From positions 3,516,251 to 3,580,250 of the forward strand of contig NC_067113.1 of NCBI RefSeq assembly GCF_021347895.1: a stretch of DNA of 64,000 bases, given 5' to 3'. The translations under genes were made by a program, and so were the position numbers. Each line of letters begins with the position of its first letter. Position 1 is the first letter of the stretch. Shown here piece by piece: positions 21,511-33,545 of this stretch. This DNA is from Acanthochromis polyacanthus (lineage: Eukaryota > Chordata > Actinopteri > Pomacentridae). The notes below the pieces were generated by a model that saw only the letters and a list, made by a program, of their open reading frames with translations, was not told the origin of the DNA and ran no database searches.

Positions 21511-21660
21511 CATTTCACACCACATCCAGTATAAACTGCTTTTCCTCACTGTCAAATCACCTTCAAATCCATCCACAGTCTCGCCCCCTCTTACCTTGTT
21601 GATTTGCTCCTCCTATACCCCCCGCTTTAAAAATATAATTTATTATTAGTAGTAGTAAGA

Positions 21661-21928
21661 TTATGTGCTGTTTTGTTGGCAAAAGGGGGTTGTACAAAGT
21701 ATTAACATCAGAGGTGCTAATAATTGTGGCACACATGATTTGATGTAAAAGAATTATTTCTTAATGTGTGATTTTTTTCCCCCACTGAATAAATGCACTT
21801 GAATTAAAGGTTGAATCTTCCTCTTTTTTAATTGTGGTCCTATATTATTTAGTTAAAAAATGAATTTATTAGAAGATAAAGAGCACATTTTAACCAGGAA
21901 TGCCAATATTTATGGAGGGTACTGTATA
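21661..21928. repeat. Right arm of the mariner-type MITE
   Basis: Contains GATTTGATGTAAAAGAATT, CTGAATAAATGCACTTGAATT and TTAACCAGGAATGCCAATAT, ending in the inverted terminus ATGGAGGGTACTGTATA. It is separated from its partner arm at 13771-13847 by the LINE nest. Confidence 0.75.
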
Positions 21929-22004
21929 TGTAGCAAAAGTATAGGCTGCAACACACCTAATGGTAAGAAACTACACTTTATGATTAAAATTGCACTTGCT
22001 AATT

Positions 22005-22625
22005 TTCATTTCATTTCATTTTATTAATTTCAGGCTCACGACCATTTTTGGTTTGGAGCACAAACATTTACACAACAAAACAAAACAAAACATGGCAAAG
22101 TATATTACTTTAACAGAGGTAGGACATTTTTCAAAAAGGCACCGAGCCTACAGATAATATTTGTATTTTCGTTCTTCATTAAATATATAAATTTAACCAT
22201 AGAAGGATGCCTTACATAAAAATTAGGTAGGTATTGTGTCCTGTAACGCACAACATCAGGGTTCACACATTCAAATAATAAATGAAATTCATCTCCAAAT
22301 TTTCTTTCATCACAAAGGTTACACAAACGAAATTTTTTATCTATTCCTTTATAACGACCAACAATTTTTTGAAGTCTGTTATTACCGATTCTTAATTTGC
22401 AAATGGCTTGCCTATAGTGTCTGTTCTCACACAGTAGATATTTCTCCAACTTAAACACTGTTTTGAAAGACACATACACATCACAGGAAGACATAGCTTG
22501 ACATTCACTGAACCACTTTTGTATGAACTGGTCTTTCAAAGTTCGCTCAACAGCGAGTTTAAGCCAGTTGACATTGGTGATTTCCTGAGATCTCCAAATA
22601 TAACAGAGACCACAGTCATCTATTT
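22005..22625 (-). pseudogene. LINE C-terminal fragment with zinc-finger-like CxxC...H...C
   Basis: The 22539-22105 frame (144 codons, open upstream to about 22620) reads LKDQFIQKWFSEC, KLRIGNNRLQKIVGRYKGID, RLCNLCDERKFGDEFHLLFEC. The C-x2-C ... H-x4-C cluster after a SNxLxIExGRY-like motif is the C-terminal region of LINE reverse transcriptase proteins. The stop is followed by a 3' end whose minus-strand tail is ATGAAATGAAATGAAA (22005-22020), a usual short-repeat LINE tail. The 5' part, including all of the RT, is missing. Confidence 0.68.
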
Positions 22626-22639
22626 AGGAGCACCATTTT

Positions 22640-25126
22640 CAGCTTGACTGAGAAAATTATCAATTTAGACTAAGTCTCAAAGAGACTTTGATGAAAAAGA
22701 AATCGATCCTTGTCATTATGAAAATCATAAACCCTGATTTCATTGACGTCGTCCAGTTCCCAAAACACACAGTAGACCCGAAGATAATTATACACAAATA
22801 TTTATTAACTACTATTACGAACAAACAATAAACTAATGAACTGTGATCATCACGGGAAGCAGTTGATTGAAAAGATGATGAATTTAGAATGACTTTGAAA
22901 ACTGGGAAACCAATTGTAATTTGAAAATTCACCCGTTTAGCAGAAGGCAAGTGATACTTGTGTAGCCTTTGTAGTAGTGAGAGGGAGGCCACTGCAGGAT
23001 GTGTAGCTGGGATGATCTGTTGGATGAGTTGGTTCAGGAACGCAGAGACAAGACGGCACTTTGACAGGTTCGTGTTGCAAAAGTGTGCCAAAGTGAAAAC
23101 AAAGCTCATAGTTTTCAAGAAAATATTCATGCTGTTGTAGTTCTTAAATAATTCTTCAGCCCAATTATATTCTTCTAAGAGCCTGTGTTTCTAAGAGCCA
23201 CATTCTACAAGTCCTTTCTTACAAGCTGAATTTTTCTAAAAGCCAGTTGCATTCTTCAAAAAGCCCAACCCCCAAAAAGCCAACTTGCATTCCAGTCACT
23301 TTCCTCGATATAGAAAGTTTTGGAGTCAAATTCAAATCAGCATCTAAGCAATGATGGAGGTGTTCGTCCCAAAGGGTGGTGTTGAGTTTTACTGTCCAGG
23401 AGAGGTCAGAGGCAAAAATCCTTCAGAACTTACTCTTAGCTCATTTTTATAAATGTACAAATCCAATTGCTCAACATTTATGATAATCATAGATTTTAAA
23501 TAACACAGAATAAGTGATTAGAATGACACCAAACATAATGTTTATCTCAAATGGTTCCTCAGATAATAATTAAAGGTGTAAACATATGAATAAACTTACA
23601 ACTGTAGACTTTGGGCTGCATGAAAATACATTTATAACATAGCTAAAACACCAGCATATACATTCAATAAAAAGAGAAATAAGATATAGGAAGTACATAT
23701 GCTTTGAGTAAAATGTTCTCTGTGACTTTTATGACTGTGGTCTGTGACAGAGAGGAGGGGGGTGTTTGTGTATCGTGTGCATCTTCCGTAAACATTTCAT
23801 ATTCAATGTGTTCTTCCTCCATACTGGTCCAGATCATCACTCCAGTAATGCTGCATTTCTTAAATGTTCTGATTTCTTCTGAAATGGTGTCTTACCAAAT
23901 TTACAGCTTTGGGAAAGTGTCTTTGGATCTTTGTGTCTTGCTCTGGAATGTTCTGCTCAAAGTACTATACTTTATTTCCTGCAGCAGGTCTTTACGAAAC
24001 CTTGCATGGCGTGGGAAATCGGCTAATAATGTCAGAAATGAAGGCCATTCTTTTTTTCTCTATGTTTTGGGAAAGTTTTACAAAATCAAACTTGGAAACT
24101 TGAAAAAGATTTTTCATTGTGGTGCAATGAGTGACCAGTGGGACAAACTGCCAGCAAAGCGGAGTGTCTGCACCATTTCCAGCTCACTGAACACATCTAT
24201 GATGTTGACTTTTTTCTTAAAGATGTCCACAAACTATAATCATTGAAAGCAGAAAACTATTTGAGTGGTTTGTTCACTTATCGCTCTCTGGCTACTTTTG
24301 CTTGAAGGTTTGCACCTGGCAGTTTGTTTGAATTTCTTATAAATTTATCATTGATCTTCTACAATGAGATAATTAGATATTTTACCTTATCAGTTATTTC
24401 ACTTTGTGCTGAATTTAACTTTTATTTCACATTTTGATGCCTATTTAATCACAGACCTTGGGCCAGTTCACAACAAAAGTTAAGAGCAGAATGAGCAGAG
24501 ATAAAGAAAAGATAGTAATCGAAACCCAATTGAAGAAGGACAAAAGACTGAAGATTGAATCTGCCAGTCAGCCTCCTAATGCCTTCACTGCTGAGGTTCA
24601 CTGTGGGAAAAACACTATGACTGACAGTAATGAGATGACTAATTTCACAGAATTGATACTTTGCCATCAGAAGTACAGAACATCAGATGAAACATCCCTT
24701 GTGTTTTAGCTGCACATAAACTACATGGCCTTTCACTGTCACTGTGATGCTTAGTTCATTAAGTTACAAGATTTAGCTACTTGTGTGTTTTACCACATCT
24801 TTGAGTTTAGAAGAGGCTCAGTATATTATTATGTATGTTTGTCTGATCTGCATAAATATCTGTATCTGTATAGTATTTGTGCATGCCAGAAGACATTGCA
24901 CTTATGTCAACACCATAACTCTGTGGATCAGTGCTTCCTTACAAGCACAGTCCAGTAAACTACTGACTCATCATTGTCACAATAAGAACAAAATAGGGAA
25001 GTGTGAGGGAGCTGGAATGCATCCCCTTCACTAAGGTGAAAGTACACATGCATATTGACAGTTGGACAACAGACAGATACAAGTTTATTTTTTATTGTTT
25101 TGTTTTGTATTGGGGAAAACCTGTTC

Positions 25127-25129
<3 letters not shown>
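22640..25129. other. Unassigned interval
   Basis: AT-rich DNA with several ORFs of 60-180 codons but no recognisable domain. The 180-codon frame at 23704-24246 is hydrophobic-biased with no clear transmembrane pattern, and the 83-codon frame at 24458-24709 is lysine-rich. Neither has a context that supports a gene. No repeat ends were identified. Confidence 0.4.

Positions 25130-25190
<61 letters not shown>
25130..25190. repeat. (CT)n microsatellite
   Basis: About 30 perfect CT units. It produces serine/leucine ORFs in every frame. Confidence 0.95.
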
Positions 25191-25194
<4 letters not shown>

Positions 25195-27076
25195 CAGGGG
25201 GCATGTTTCGTGGAGTGCACACATGAGGATGCAGCCACATGACGCCAGCAGTTGTCATTTACCTGATCAGGCTGAACTGTGAGATCAGAGAGGAGAGAGG
25301 GGAGGGGTTACATGGGGGGATTTTTGCTAAGTTTGATCTTTGTTTAGTATTTCTTTAGTTTATTATGTGTTTTCTTTAATTTGTATCAGACTATTAATTG
25401 CATGGTGTATTTTAAGTGTAAAGAATGTTAAATTATAGAGATGTGTGTTTTTTTAAATAGAAGTGTGGGCAGGTCACTGAGGTGGGTGGAGAGTATAAGA
25501 CCCAGGTGAACGATGAGTGTAGAGTGTGAGAAGGAGGGGGTCTGGCTGAAGTTCTTGCGCTGTGCTGCTGCTGAATCTGCCATCATCCACTGCACCTGGG
25601 TGACTCCTTTGTCTCGCTGTTTGTTTAGTGAGCTGTATTTTCTATGTGAAGACGAGTAAAAACTGGAGCTCTGGAACAAAACTCCTTGCTGTTCAACTGC
25701 TTTATATTGTGCCATCATACTTTGCTCTTTAATGCCGTTTGGTTCATCCAAATTGTAGGTTAATCACCACCAAAACCCTACAGGAAGAATCTATAAAAAC
25801 ACTGTATGAAAACAAAAGAGAAGAGAATAAACGTGCAGCAGCAAAGCACAGAAACACCTTTCCTCATGTTTTCTATGAAATGGTTCACAGATATGGAAAC
25901 ACTTGCCACCTGGATTTGTGCCACAACCAGCCTTAGTGTAAGAGTTTAGAATGGCTTCAGTGTGTTTTTTCTCTATCTTGAATTTGTGTTTTATTCGTGG
26001 GCTTTATTTGAGTTGTTTAAAATGAACTGAACCAAACAACCTGAGCCCATTTAAAACCCTTTATAATTCATTCACTTTCTTTTTGTTTATTTTTTTCTAA
26101 GTGAAATCAGCTCCCTGGTGTTTCTCAAATCCTCTAAAAAGCTAAATAAAAACATAAGCAAGCAAGTGTCAAAAACTACAGTTCCATGAATGGCCATTTG
26201 AGGCTGCCTCCAAAGTAAGTCAGTCACCATATACCTCCATGTTAAAATGACCAACTTTGCAGTAGGAATAAACATGTTTACAGCCTGGTACAATAAACAG
26301 TTTTTGTGCCTATAACTAATTTCCCAGTTTAAGACCACTGTACAAGAAGTGAATTTATATATTATTCAAATGATTAAACTGTATAAAGGCCTCAAGCTAT
26401 GCATAATTAAGGTTGTGACTAAATTGAGTGAGATGTGGGTGCTGTTATAGGTCAGTCCAGCTCCACTCACCCTCAGCCTTATTGTTCTTTTTTGGAATGG
26501 CCGGGATTTAGGCAGACTCACATTTGTAACAGATCAAAGCCTTTATTCTATATGCTGCATTAACTGTTAATGTGTAATAACTAATGCCAACCTCTGTTCA
26601 ACTAAAGGTCATATGTAACTGTTAAATTTAGAAACTGTCAACTGAGATTAAAAAATAATATTTATATTTAATCATCTCAAATACCATATGGTTTTTAATG
26701 TAAAAGTTTGACATTTTAGCAAATACACAGTTTTTGCTGTCTTGCCAAGAGTTTACAGCTACATTAGAGCTTGATACAGATATAATGGATGAACATGAAG
26801 CTACCATGACCGACTGATGTGTGTATTCTTCTGGAATTACGTGTTGTGCTTCGGCAACTGTGATCACAGTAGGAGAAAAAAAATATATATGCAAGAACTT
26901 GCTACAGGGTGTGGAGGCTTTTAAAGTGTTCAGTAGTCTTCTCAGGAGTTGGTACAGGACAAAATAGAGTCAAAATAAACTGGACAAAAACTCAACTTCA
27001 AATAAATGCTGCTGCAAATTTAGTGATTTTGTAAATGGGTAAGAATTTGCTGATATCAATCCATTAATCCTCCAAA
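25191..27076. other. Unassigned interval with one LTR-like candidate
   Basis: 25250-25740 has a TATA-like GAGTATAAGACC followed by G/T-rich sequence, reminiscent of an LTR or a leader, but no TG...CA edges or target duplication were found. The remainder is AT-rich with no homology seen. Confidence 0.3.
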
Positions 27077-27077
27077 C

Positions 27078-27176
27078 AAATTTAGAATTATCATTTAACC
27101 TCAGCATATTTTTGGACTGTGGGAGGAAGTCTGAGTACCTGGAGAAAACCCACATATGCAAAGCGAGAACATGCAA
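27078..27176. repeat. Conserved dispersed repeat fragment
   Basis: AACCTCAGCATATTTTTGGAC, TGTGGGAGGAAGTCTGAGTA and CTGGAGAAAACCCACATATG form a phrase that I recall as a very common dispersed repeat of fish and other animals. I cannot name its class. It runs directly into a TCTA microsatellite. Confidence 0.5.
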
Positions 27177-27178
27177 AC

Positions 27179-27180
27179 TC

Positions 27181-27247
<67 letters not shown>
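27179..27247. repeat. (TCTA)n microsatellite
   Basis: About 17 TCTA units in a row, starting at the edge of the preceding repeat. Confidence 0.95.
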
Positions 27248-27689
27248 CTTTCTTACCATTTCCACTGTAAGTGAAATCTCAGGATGAAATTGCTAACAGC
27301 AGCACTGCAGCATCTTTTGGAAAATATAAATGTGCATTTGTTTACTAAACGTCCTCCAAAGCACACAGAGCTCTGTGCCCAGGGGACCAGACTGGAGATG
27401 TTATTTTGGAACAGAGGAGATGAAATCAGTGACCCAGACCTTTCTCATTTTACAAGAATGTTTACACTGACCCAAATACACACAAACCACTAAATGGTAG
27501 TGTTGGGAGTGATGAATATGTTGTGAATATATTACATAGTTGTAAAAAGCACTGCCAAGGGCCTTTTCTGAGATATTACTTTTCTTGTTTTCATTAACAG
27601 CATTTCAAAATCCGCTCAATACAGAGAAAGTTGATTTTACAACTGACAAATTAGAACAGCCATTGATCGGCCATAAAAAACTAAATCCA
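27248..27689. other. No feature seen
   Basis: Short ORFs only, without domains. Confidence 0.4.
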
Positions 27690-28290
27690 AACTAATGTGA
27701 CCAGAGGTTGTGTCCCTCCTGGCCACTGTTGGGCGCTGCGCCAGCAGTACAGGTATCGTGATAGCTGGGCGGTACCATGTGCACCTCGACATCCAGGTGT
27801 GTGGCTCCTCACTTGCTCCTGTGGTGGCTGTGGCTCGGCGTGGCAGCATTGTTGGGTGCAACGCTCTCTCTTTTGTTTGATTTCACAGCCTTGCGTTGTG
27901 GTCGCCATCGAGGTGTGCTACCCTCATCTTACATGTGAGTGCTCCGTGTCTTCTCATTTTGTACATAATTTATGTTTGTACATGAACGGGCATGCTGGTC
28001 ACATGATCTCCACTTCTTTCAGTGTGGCCGACTGCTGGGGCCAGGGGGAGATGAAGTGATACGCTGGAGCCCTGCTGTGCATGGTTGCATGCCTGCTCTG
28101 GTACATCAGTCAGTGTGTCGTGCGCCTGCTCACTTTTCGTCACTCACATTCTAGCTGATTAATGCTTGGCGTATGTCCAGGCCGTGTGTTTGATCTCCAA
28201 GGCTCACATCCTCCAGTCACCTGTCGTTGCTGCGCCTGGTATGCACTTGGTTTCCCCAAAAGATTAAGTTGGTTTTATTTGAATTACCAA
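27690..28290 (+). repeat. Dispersed repeat, copy A (antiparallel partner at 46900-47660)
   Basis: Shares ordered blocks with the minus strand of 46900-47660: GGTACCATG, ATCCAGGTGTG, GTGGCTGTGG, TGTTGGGTGC, GTGTGGCYGACTGCTGGGG, CTGGAGCCCTGCTGTG and GGTTTCCC/GGTTCTCCC. ORFs of up to 120 codons are present but differ between the copies, so they are not conserved genes. Family unknown. Confidence 0.7.
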
Positions 28291-28414
28291 ACTTCCTGTT
28301 TGTGGAGCTTTTTTGTTTTGTTTTGTTGTGTTTTGTTTTTTAGCAGAATGGTGTAACTGTCTGGCCTGCTACATACCACCACTCCCTGAGCTGTGCTGCT
28401 GTTTTGGTTCTTTG

Positions 28415-28510
28415 TACTGATGGTGACATGAAGTCTCATGAAGCATCGAGCCACTTCAGCCATTGGCTCGATTAAGGGTTCATTTCTCGAAGCTTCATGT
28501 GCACACAAAA
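28415..28510. repeat. Short dispersed repeat (partner at 39424-39520)
   Basis: CATGAAGTCTCATGAAGCATCGAGCC ordered with TTGGCTCGA and AAGGGTTCATTTCTCGAAG recurs at 39424-39520 with few changes. It is internally semi-palindromic (CTTCATG / CATGAAG). Confidence 0.65.
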
Positions 28511-28515
28511 CCACC

Positions 28516-31084
28516 TACTGGCCAAGTGTATATTCACAGGCAGCTGTATCTGAACAACATGTGTGATGCATTGAATTTTTGTGTCTGTTATAGCTGTTGG
28601 AAATGACTATGAATTATAAAAAAAATGTATAACCACAAAATTTATGTCCATGAAATGCTAATGTATTTGGTAACAGCCAAATCCACAACTCTGACAGCTT
28701 TTTTCAGTCTGAAATGTTTGAATTCTTTGTTTAATGGGTCTGTAAGAGTCATACTACTTGCAATATTTCCTATCCAGTCTAGCGTTGCATGTTAGATACT
28801 AAATATAGTGCTGAAAACGGCTGTTTTGACATGTCGCAATGAAGCTCTGAGGAACACTGACATAAAAGTCTTTTGTGATTGAATAGTACAAAGCTGCTAC
28901 ACAATGATCGAAGTCTGAAAAGGGTTAACTGCTATACATTCACTGGACATTCTTGGAAAATATTTGTTCATGGCTGACAGGCAATCATTTTGGCACCAAC
29001 AGGTGTTATCTGTTAGAGGAAGGCGAGGGTTTAAGGATGCCCAGCATGCTTTTGAATGTCTAACCCCAAACCACAATCCTTCACACATAAACAAAGAAGG
29101 GTTTTTCTTTTTGAAATCTCCCTTAATAATAAAAAAACGAAATTTATTTGTGGGCATATTCTTGACTCAAAAGGTCAGGACAGGTAAATGTGTAATCATC
29201 ACCCATACAACCACCGAGGAGGTTGCTGAGGTCTGGATGCTGGCCATGTTTTCTCTTTCAAGCTGACATTGTGTAGGCCCTGTGGTAGTTTCCGTCCACC
29301 AAATAAGACCTGTGAGGCAATTAGAACTTATTCCTCAGTCACATGTGCTTATATTTCTTTCACATCTGAAAGTGGGAAAGATAAGAAAAACAAATGTATA
29401 GCATTAAGTAACGTGTCTATTAACTGTACCCTGTTTAAGAAAACTAAGGATCAACCTGAGTCGATAATAATGCTACATATTTCCAATGTTGACATATCTA
29501 ACTGGTCCAGTCACTATCTCCCCTCTCAAACACATTTTGTATCAGCTAAGCCTGCCAGATAGCTAATTAGCTGGCATTAGCTAATGTAAACTAATAGTAG
29601 TAAGCTTGTTCACCAGATTTGCTGGCTAAGACTCATGGCTATCAAACGCTGACTATAATACTGCATTGTATGCTTTACTAATTGGCAGAAAATGATTGAG
29701 GAAGAGCCTGTCTAACAGTTTTAGAAAGACTGCCTGATAAAGAAAAGAGTGGGAGAGTGACTGGGAGCAGGAAGTACATAGCTTGCTGCCAAGTAACAAT
29801 GAGACAGCATTCAAATGTCTAATAAAGCTAAAACTTTTATTGTCAGAATATATTCAACCGTTTGCCCTAAAAGTCAATTGAGTTGGTGGATACGTTAGAA
29901 TAAGAATAGAAAACTATTTGATAGACTGTTTTTGTAGTTTCACTTTCATGTATTAGATTAAAAGCACCAGGAAACGAAATAGCAAAATTCTAAAGTTCTA
30001 TGAACAAACCTTGAGTATACTTCCCCTGGTTCAAAACAGCCAACCATATCTTTTAATACTGGAGTCCCCTCGCCATCCATTGCTTCCCTGAATGACTTCC
30101 AAACAGGCCTTCCAAGGCATGCTAGTCTTTGGCTGCCTGGGCCTCTTGTCACCTCTGTCAACACCCAGGCAAGGAAAGAGTGATAGGCTTCCTACAACCC
30201 TGAGTCCCCCACCATCTCCAACTAAGCGACGCACCTCCCAGCAGTCTGCTCTGAAGGCTGACGCAGTTGACGCCCAGTCCAGACAAAACACAAGGAAGAT
30301 TAAACTCAGTGTGATGTGGCGACTTTGCCCTAGTTGCCATCCGTGTCTCTGTGTTTTCCTTCTTTATTTAATTAGGAATGTATACTGAGGTGTAATCACT
30401 ATGTTGTCCTTATTTATTTCATCAGTGTGTATATTTGTTTGTGTTTTTTTTATATATTATCTGAAGTTGATGTTAAAATAATTACTTCTGCTGCTTGATA
30501 AATGCACTAAAATATTTAAATTTACTGTATGGCTAATTTCAAAATAAACTTCTTATCTCCTGGTCATTATTGAAAACAGGCCATTTTAACATGATAGTAG
30601 TCATCAGGACTGACTGATATGAAATACTTTTGGATAGATGCAGTTTTTAGCTGCATTTACATGTCATAAAATCATATTTTAATACAATAAAAGGTGGGAC
30701 AAAATACAAATATACAGATATAAAATAAACCTGCACTACTTATGCACTTAGATCACAATTTCAAATTTGTCTTGGTTACATTCCCAATGATCATAATGTC
30801 ATAAAGGAGAAAATGTCAGTTTAAATTAACCTGAATTGTACACGAATGTCAGATCTTTTTGTAGGTCTTCTTGATAAACCTTGGACAACATTCTGTTACC
30901 ATCCAGCCATCGGAAAATAGTGTTGCAGACTTCAGACACTTGTCTCCACAAGGTAGGCAGTAAAAATGTCAATACATTGTAATCTTGTGGTTGTTTTTCC
31001 ATTTGTTGCACTGCATTCACGTATCCTATGTTTTAGAAAATAATGAAATTTCAACATGTCGAACCTATTAAGATCCACATTAGT
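28516..31084. other. Unassigned interval
   Basis: AT-rich sequence with scattered short ORFs. A C/G-richer patch at 30090-30310 has open frames on both strands but no domain, splice context or recognisable repeat. Confidence 0.4.
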
Positions 31085-31320
31085 GTTACAAAGCAGCTCC
31101 ATATTGAGCTGCCTAATAGCTGAGTGGTTAGCTGCATACAGGCACAAATGCCATGAAGAGTGAGTCTTTGGATCAAATCTCAGCTGGCTTAAACCCTTAC
31201 TGCATGTTGTTTCTCTGCTCTCTTGCCCCATATTTTGTGAATCTCTTCACTGTCACTATCTAGTAAGGGCATACATTAAAATGTGTATGTCCTCTAGCTT
31301 TTTATACAATAAAGTGTTCA
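31085..31320 (+). mobile_element. tRNA-derived SINE, diverged
   Basis: A-box-like TAGCTGAGTGGTTAG at 31117-31131 and B-box-like GGATCAAATCTC at 31170-31181 are about 53 bases apart, as in tRNA-headed SINEs. The body has CTTACTGCATGTTG and a pyrimidine stretch, and ends ATACAATAAAGTGT. It resembles the SINE at 9873 in layout but retains its B box. Confidence 0.65.
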
Positions 31321-32428
31321 CTTCAATTCACAATTCCTTTGCAATCAGAGGTTTGCTCAATAGAAAAACAGAAGCACGGTACTCTTATTTGAAAAGAAAG
31401 AACTAAAAATGATATGAATCACTGCTTTGAGGTTCTGTATGAAACAGGTATTTATTTAGGGATACACAGTTGATAAATATGATCAAATCAAATATTTCAC
31501 TGCACTTGATGAAGGAATAAAAGGATGAAATCTCTATCCCAGAGACACAGCAAAGTTCACAGCTACTCCAGATGTCAGATTATGACAGGGCCCTCAGTAC
31601 CATCATGGTTGTAGTGCCAATTGCTCAACAGTGAATATTTTCATGATGTAAGTGAGGGGGAGCGAGTCATTTATAACAAATGCTGTACACCCAAAAATCT
31701 ACATATTTTTGTCATGCTGTTATTGAGTATCATAGAGACTTTTCAGTCCCTAGACGCACAGTAATTTATACAAGAGTACGCACACAGGTTTCATTTATCA
31801 TTCATTCATCTGCAACCTTCTATGATTTCCATCAAAGCTGCAGTGAATCAACTGATTTTATTCATTCTGAAGGTGGACAGAAAGGAAGCATTCATCAATA
31901 TTGAGAATGTTCTCTAGGACTTCATTACTAACAAAAACGCTGTGTACGTGCAGAGGCCTTTTTAGATCGTGTCGGCATGTGTCTAGCGCTGTCCTGCATT
32001 TTGTGTATGAGCTGAAATGAGCATGCATCACCAAAGATTCTCTTTTGCACATCTTTTGGGACAATTTTTTGGTTAATTATGCAGTCCTTGTGGAGCAGGC
32101 ATTTACACTTCAGTTGCTCTTTCTAAATTAACCATGGCATTAACTTAGATTACCTTCCAGGCCGGAAGATGGCAGTACAACACATTTATGCAAATGCAAT
32201 CAATTATTTTCAGTGACTTCTCGCAATGTGAAGTGCTGTCGTAACTTAATGTTTGTTTTGCGACATTTGCTGTACTTAACTATCATCAATACATCAAGAG
32301 TGGCCGATCCTTTCATAATAATTACATAGTGTCAGGTAGGTAGAAAGAAAATGAAGTATTGGAGTAATCAAATCATTTACTGTATTGATATTTATTGACT
32401 CTTTGTTATCAGTTTCCTCTTCTTCTTA
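31321..32428. other. Unassigned interval
   Basis: AT-rich, with short ORFs only and no repeat boundaries identified. Confidence 0.4.
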
Positions 32429-32687
32429 GGGCGGCATGACTCAGCGGGTAGAGTGGCCATCTGGTAATCAGAGGGTTGCCGGTTTGATCCTGGCCTGTCG
32501 TGCTCATGTCGAGGTGTCCCTGAGCAAGACACCGAACCCCTAATTGCTCCTGATGGGTCGTGGTTAGCGCCTTGCATGGCAGCTTCCGCCATCAGTGTGT
32601 GAATGTGTGTGTGAATAATGTAAAGTGCTCTGGGTATCATTTCAGGTGTAGTAAAGCGCTATATAAATACAGACCATTTACCATTTC
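32429..32687 (+). mobile_element. tRNA-derived SINE, full-length type copy
   Basis: The head GACTCAGCGGGTAGAGTGG (A box) and GGTTTGATCCT at 32481-32491 (B box) are followed by TGAGCAAGACACCGAACCCC, GGTCGTGGTTAGCGCC and a 3' end AAAGCGCTATATAAATACAG. The tail resembles an L2-type LINE 3' end, which would supply the reverse transcriptase. Two further copies lie at 43386 and 59429. Confidence 0.88.
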
Positions 32688-33540
32688 TTTCTCACCGATC
32701 AGACTTGGCCTTCACTGAACCTGCAGGTGAGGCCAGTGGAGTAAAAACAAATGTGTCTATGCAGCGAGCCACACAACAAACAAGCAACCGCAGAGGCTCG
32801 AAAACTTTTTGGACTCTTGTGCCTTGTGAGCAATTTCCTTTCAAGTGAGAATTTGTTTCTCCTGAATGCATCCAACCTTCCATGGCTCCGGAGAGGGAAA
32901 ACCACCACAACAACAATAAAAAGTGTTTACCATAAAATATCAACTTCTGAAATACATCCATACAGGACTGAGGCCAGATCCAAAGCAAACATGCAACTGG
33001 ACAACATCAATGACATAGTGCATGACCTCAGCAGGCAGTTTAATGGCATCTGCAAATGATTTGATGTCAGTTTTATAGAGAAATAGAGGCAGGCTGCAGG
33101 CTGTAGGCTGGGGTTTGGAATTGCATATGCTCACCTCACATTTCTGAATTAAGACTTGTAGGATCATCATTTTTAAAATATGTAAATTAATTCAATCAAA
33201 TCTCAGAAGTCTAATTAGCTAAAAATATAGTGATGTGGACTGCAGGGCTTTAAATTGTCAGTTTCTATGAAAAACTAAGCACATATCTGGTACTTAAACT
33301 GTCACATTGATGTAATAAAAAAGTAATTAGTTTAGATTCTAATAAGATACTGCCATCAGCCAAGAGAGAGGCTGGAACATAAATTCCGGCAAAATGATAA
33401 ATTGTTTTTAGGCTTTGTTTTCTGCAAAGATTAAAATAAAAATGTACTATGTTTTAATTGGTGAGCTTTTAAGTAGATTTTAATACGTAACAGCTAACCA
33501 AAAAATCTATTGCTACATTTATACCCAAAGCAAGAACATA
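32688..33540. other. Unassigned interval
   Basis: Overlapping ORFs of 60-102 codons on both strands around 32690-33170 without domains. No repeat ends were identified. Confidence 0.4.
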
Positions 33541-33545
33541 ACACC

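Larger units (their letters stand above)
13842..21640 (+). mobile_element. L2-type LINE, interrupted by three later insertions
   Basis: Plus-strand coding pieces appear in the order esterase-like segment, endonuclease, reverse transcriptase and C-terminal region at 13842-14488, 15252-15747, 15934-16834, 17377-18126 and 21519-21640. The gaps are filled by a second LINE tail, a piggyBac MITE and a 3.4-kb inverted-repeat element. At two of the three junctions, deleting the insert restores the LINE reading frame text, which shows that they are true insertions. Frameshifts and stops elsewhere make it inactive. The exact 5' and 3' edges are uncertain by about 30 bases. Confidence 0.85.
13771..21928. 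mobile_element. Mariner/Tc1-type MITE split by a large nested insertion
   Basis: Left end TATACGACACCCTCCATAAT and right end (minus strand) TATACAGTACCCTCCATAAA are inverted repeats with TA at the edges, as in mariner/Tc1 elements. The left arm runs to about 13847 (GGTTAAGATGTGTTGAAAG). The right arm resumes at about 21660 (GATTTGATGTAAAAGAATT, then TTAACCAGGAATGCCAATAT). The two arms together make a short non-coding element. Everything between them is later insertion: an L2-type LINE and three further elements within it. Confidence 0.8.

Noticed and set aside
23704..24246. 180-codon ORF as a host gene
   Set aside because: No domain, no exon context and ordinary AT-rich composition; an ORF of this length can occur by chance in 64 kb on six frames.
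25003..25282. Serine/leucine-rich ORFs
   Set aside because: They are products of the (CT)n microsatellite.
25250..25740. LTR candidate with a TATA-like GAGTATAAGACC
   Set aside because: No TG...CA edges or target duplication could be found, so it was left as unassigned.
27179..27247. CRISPR-like regular repeats
   Set aside because: This is a 4-base TCTA microsatellite with no spacers, in an animal genome.
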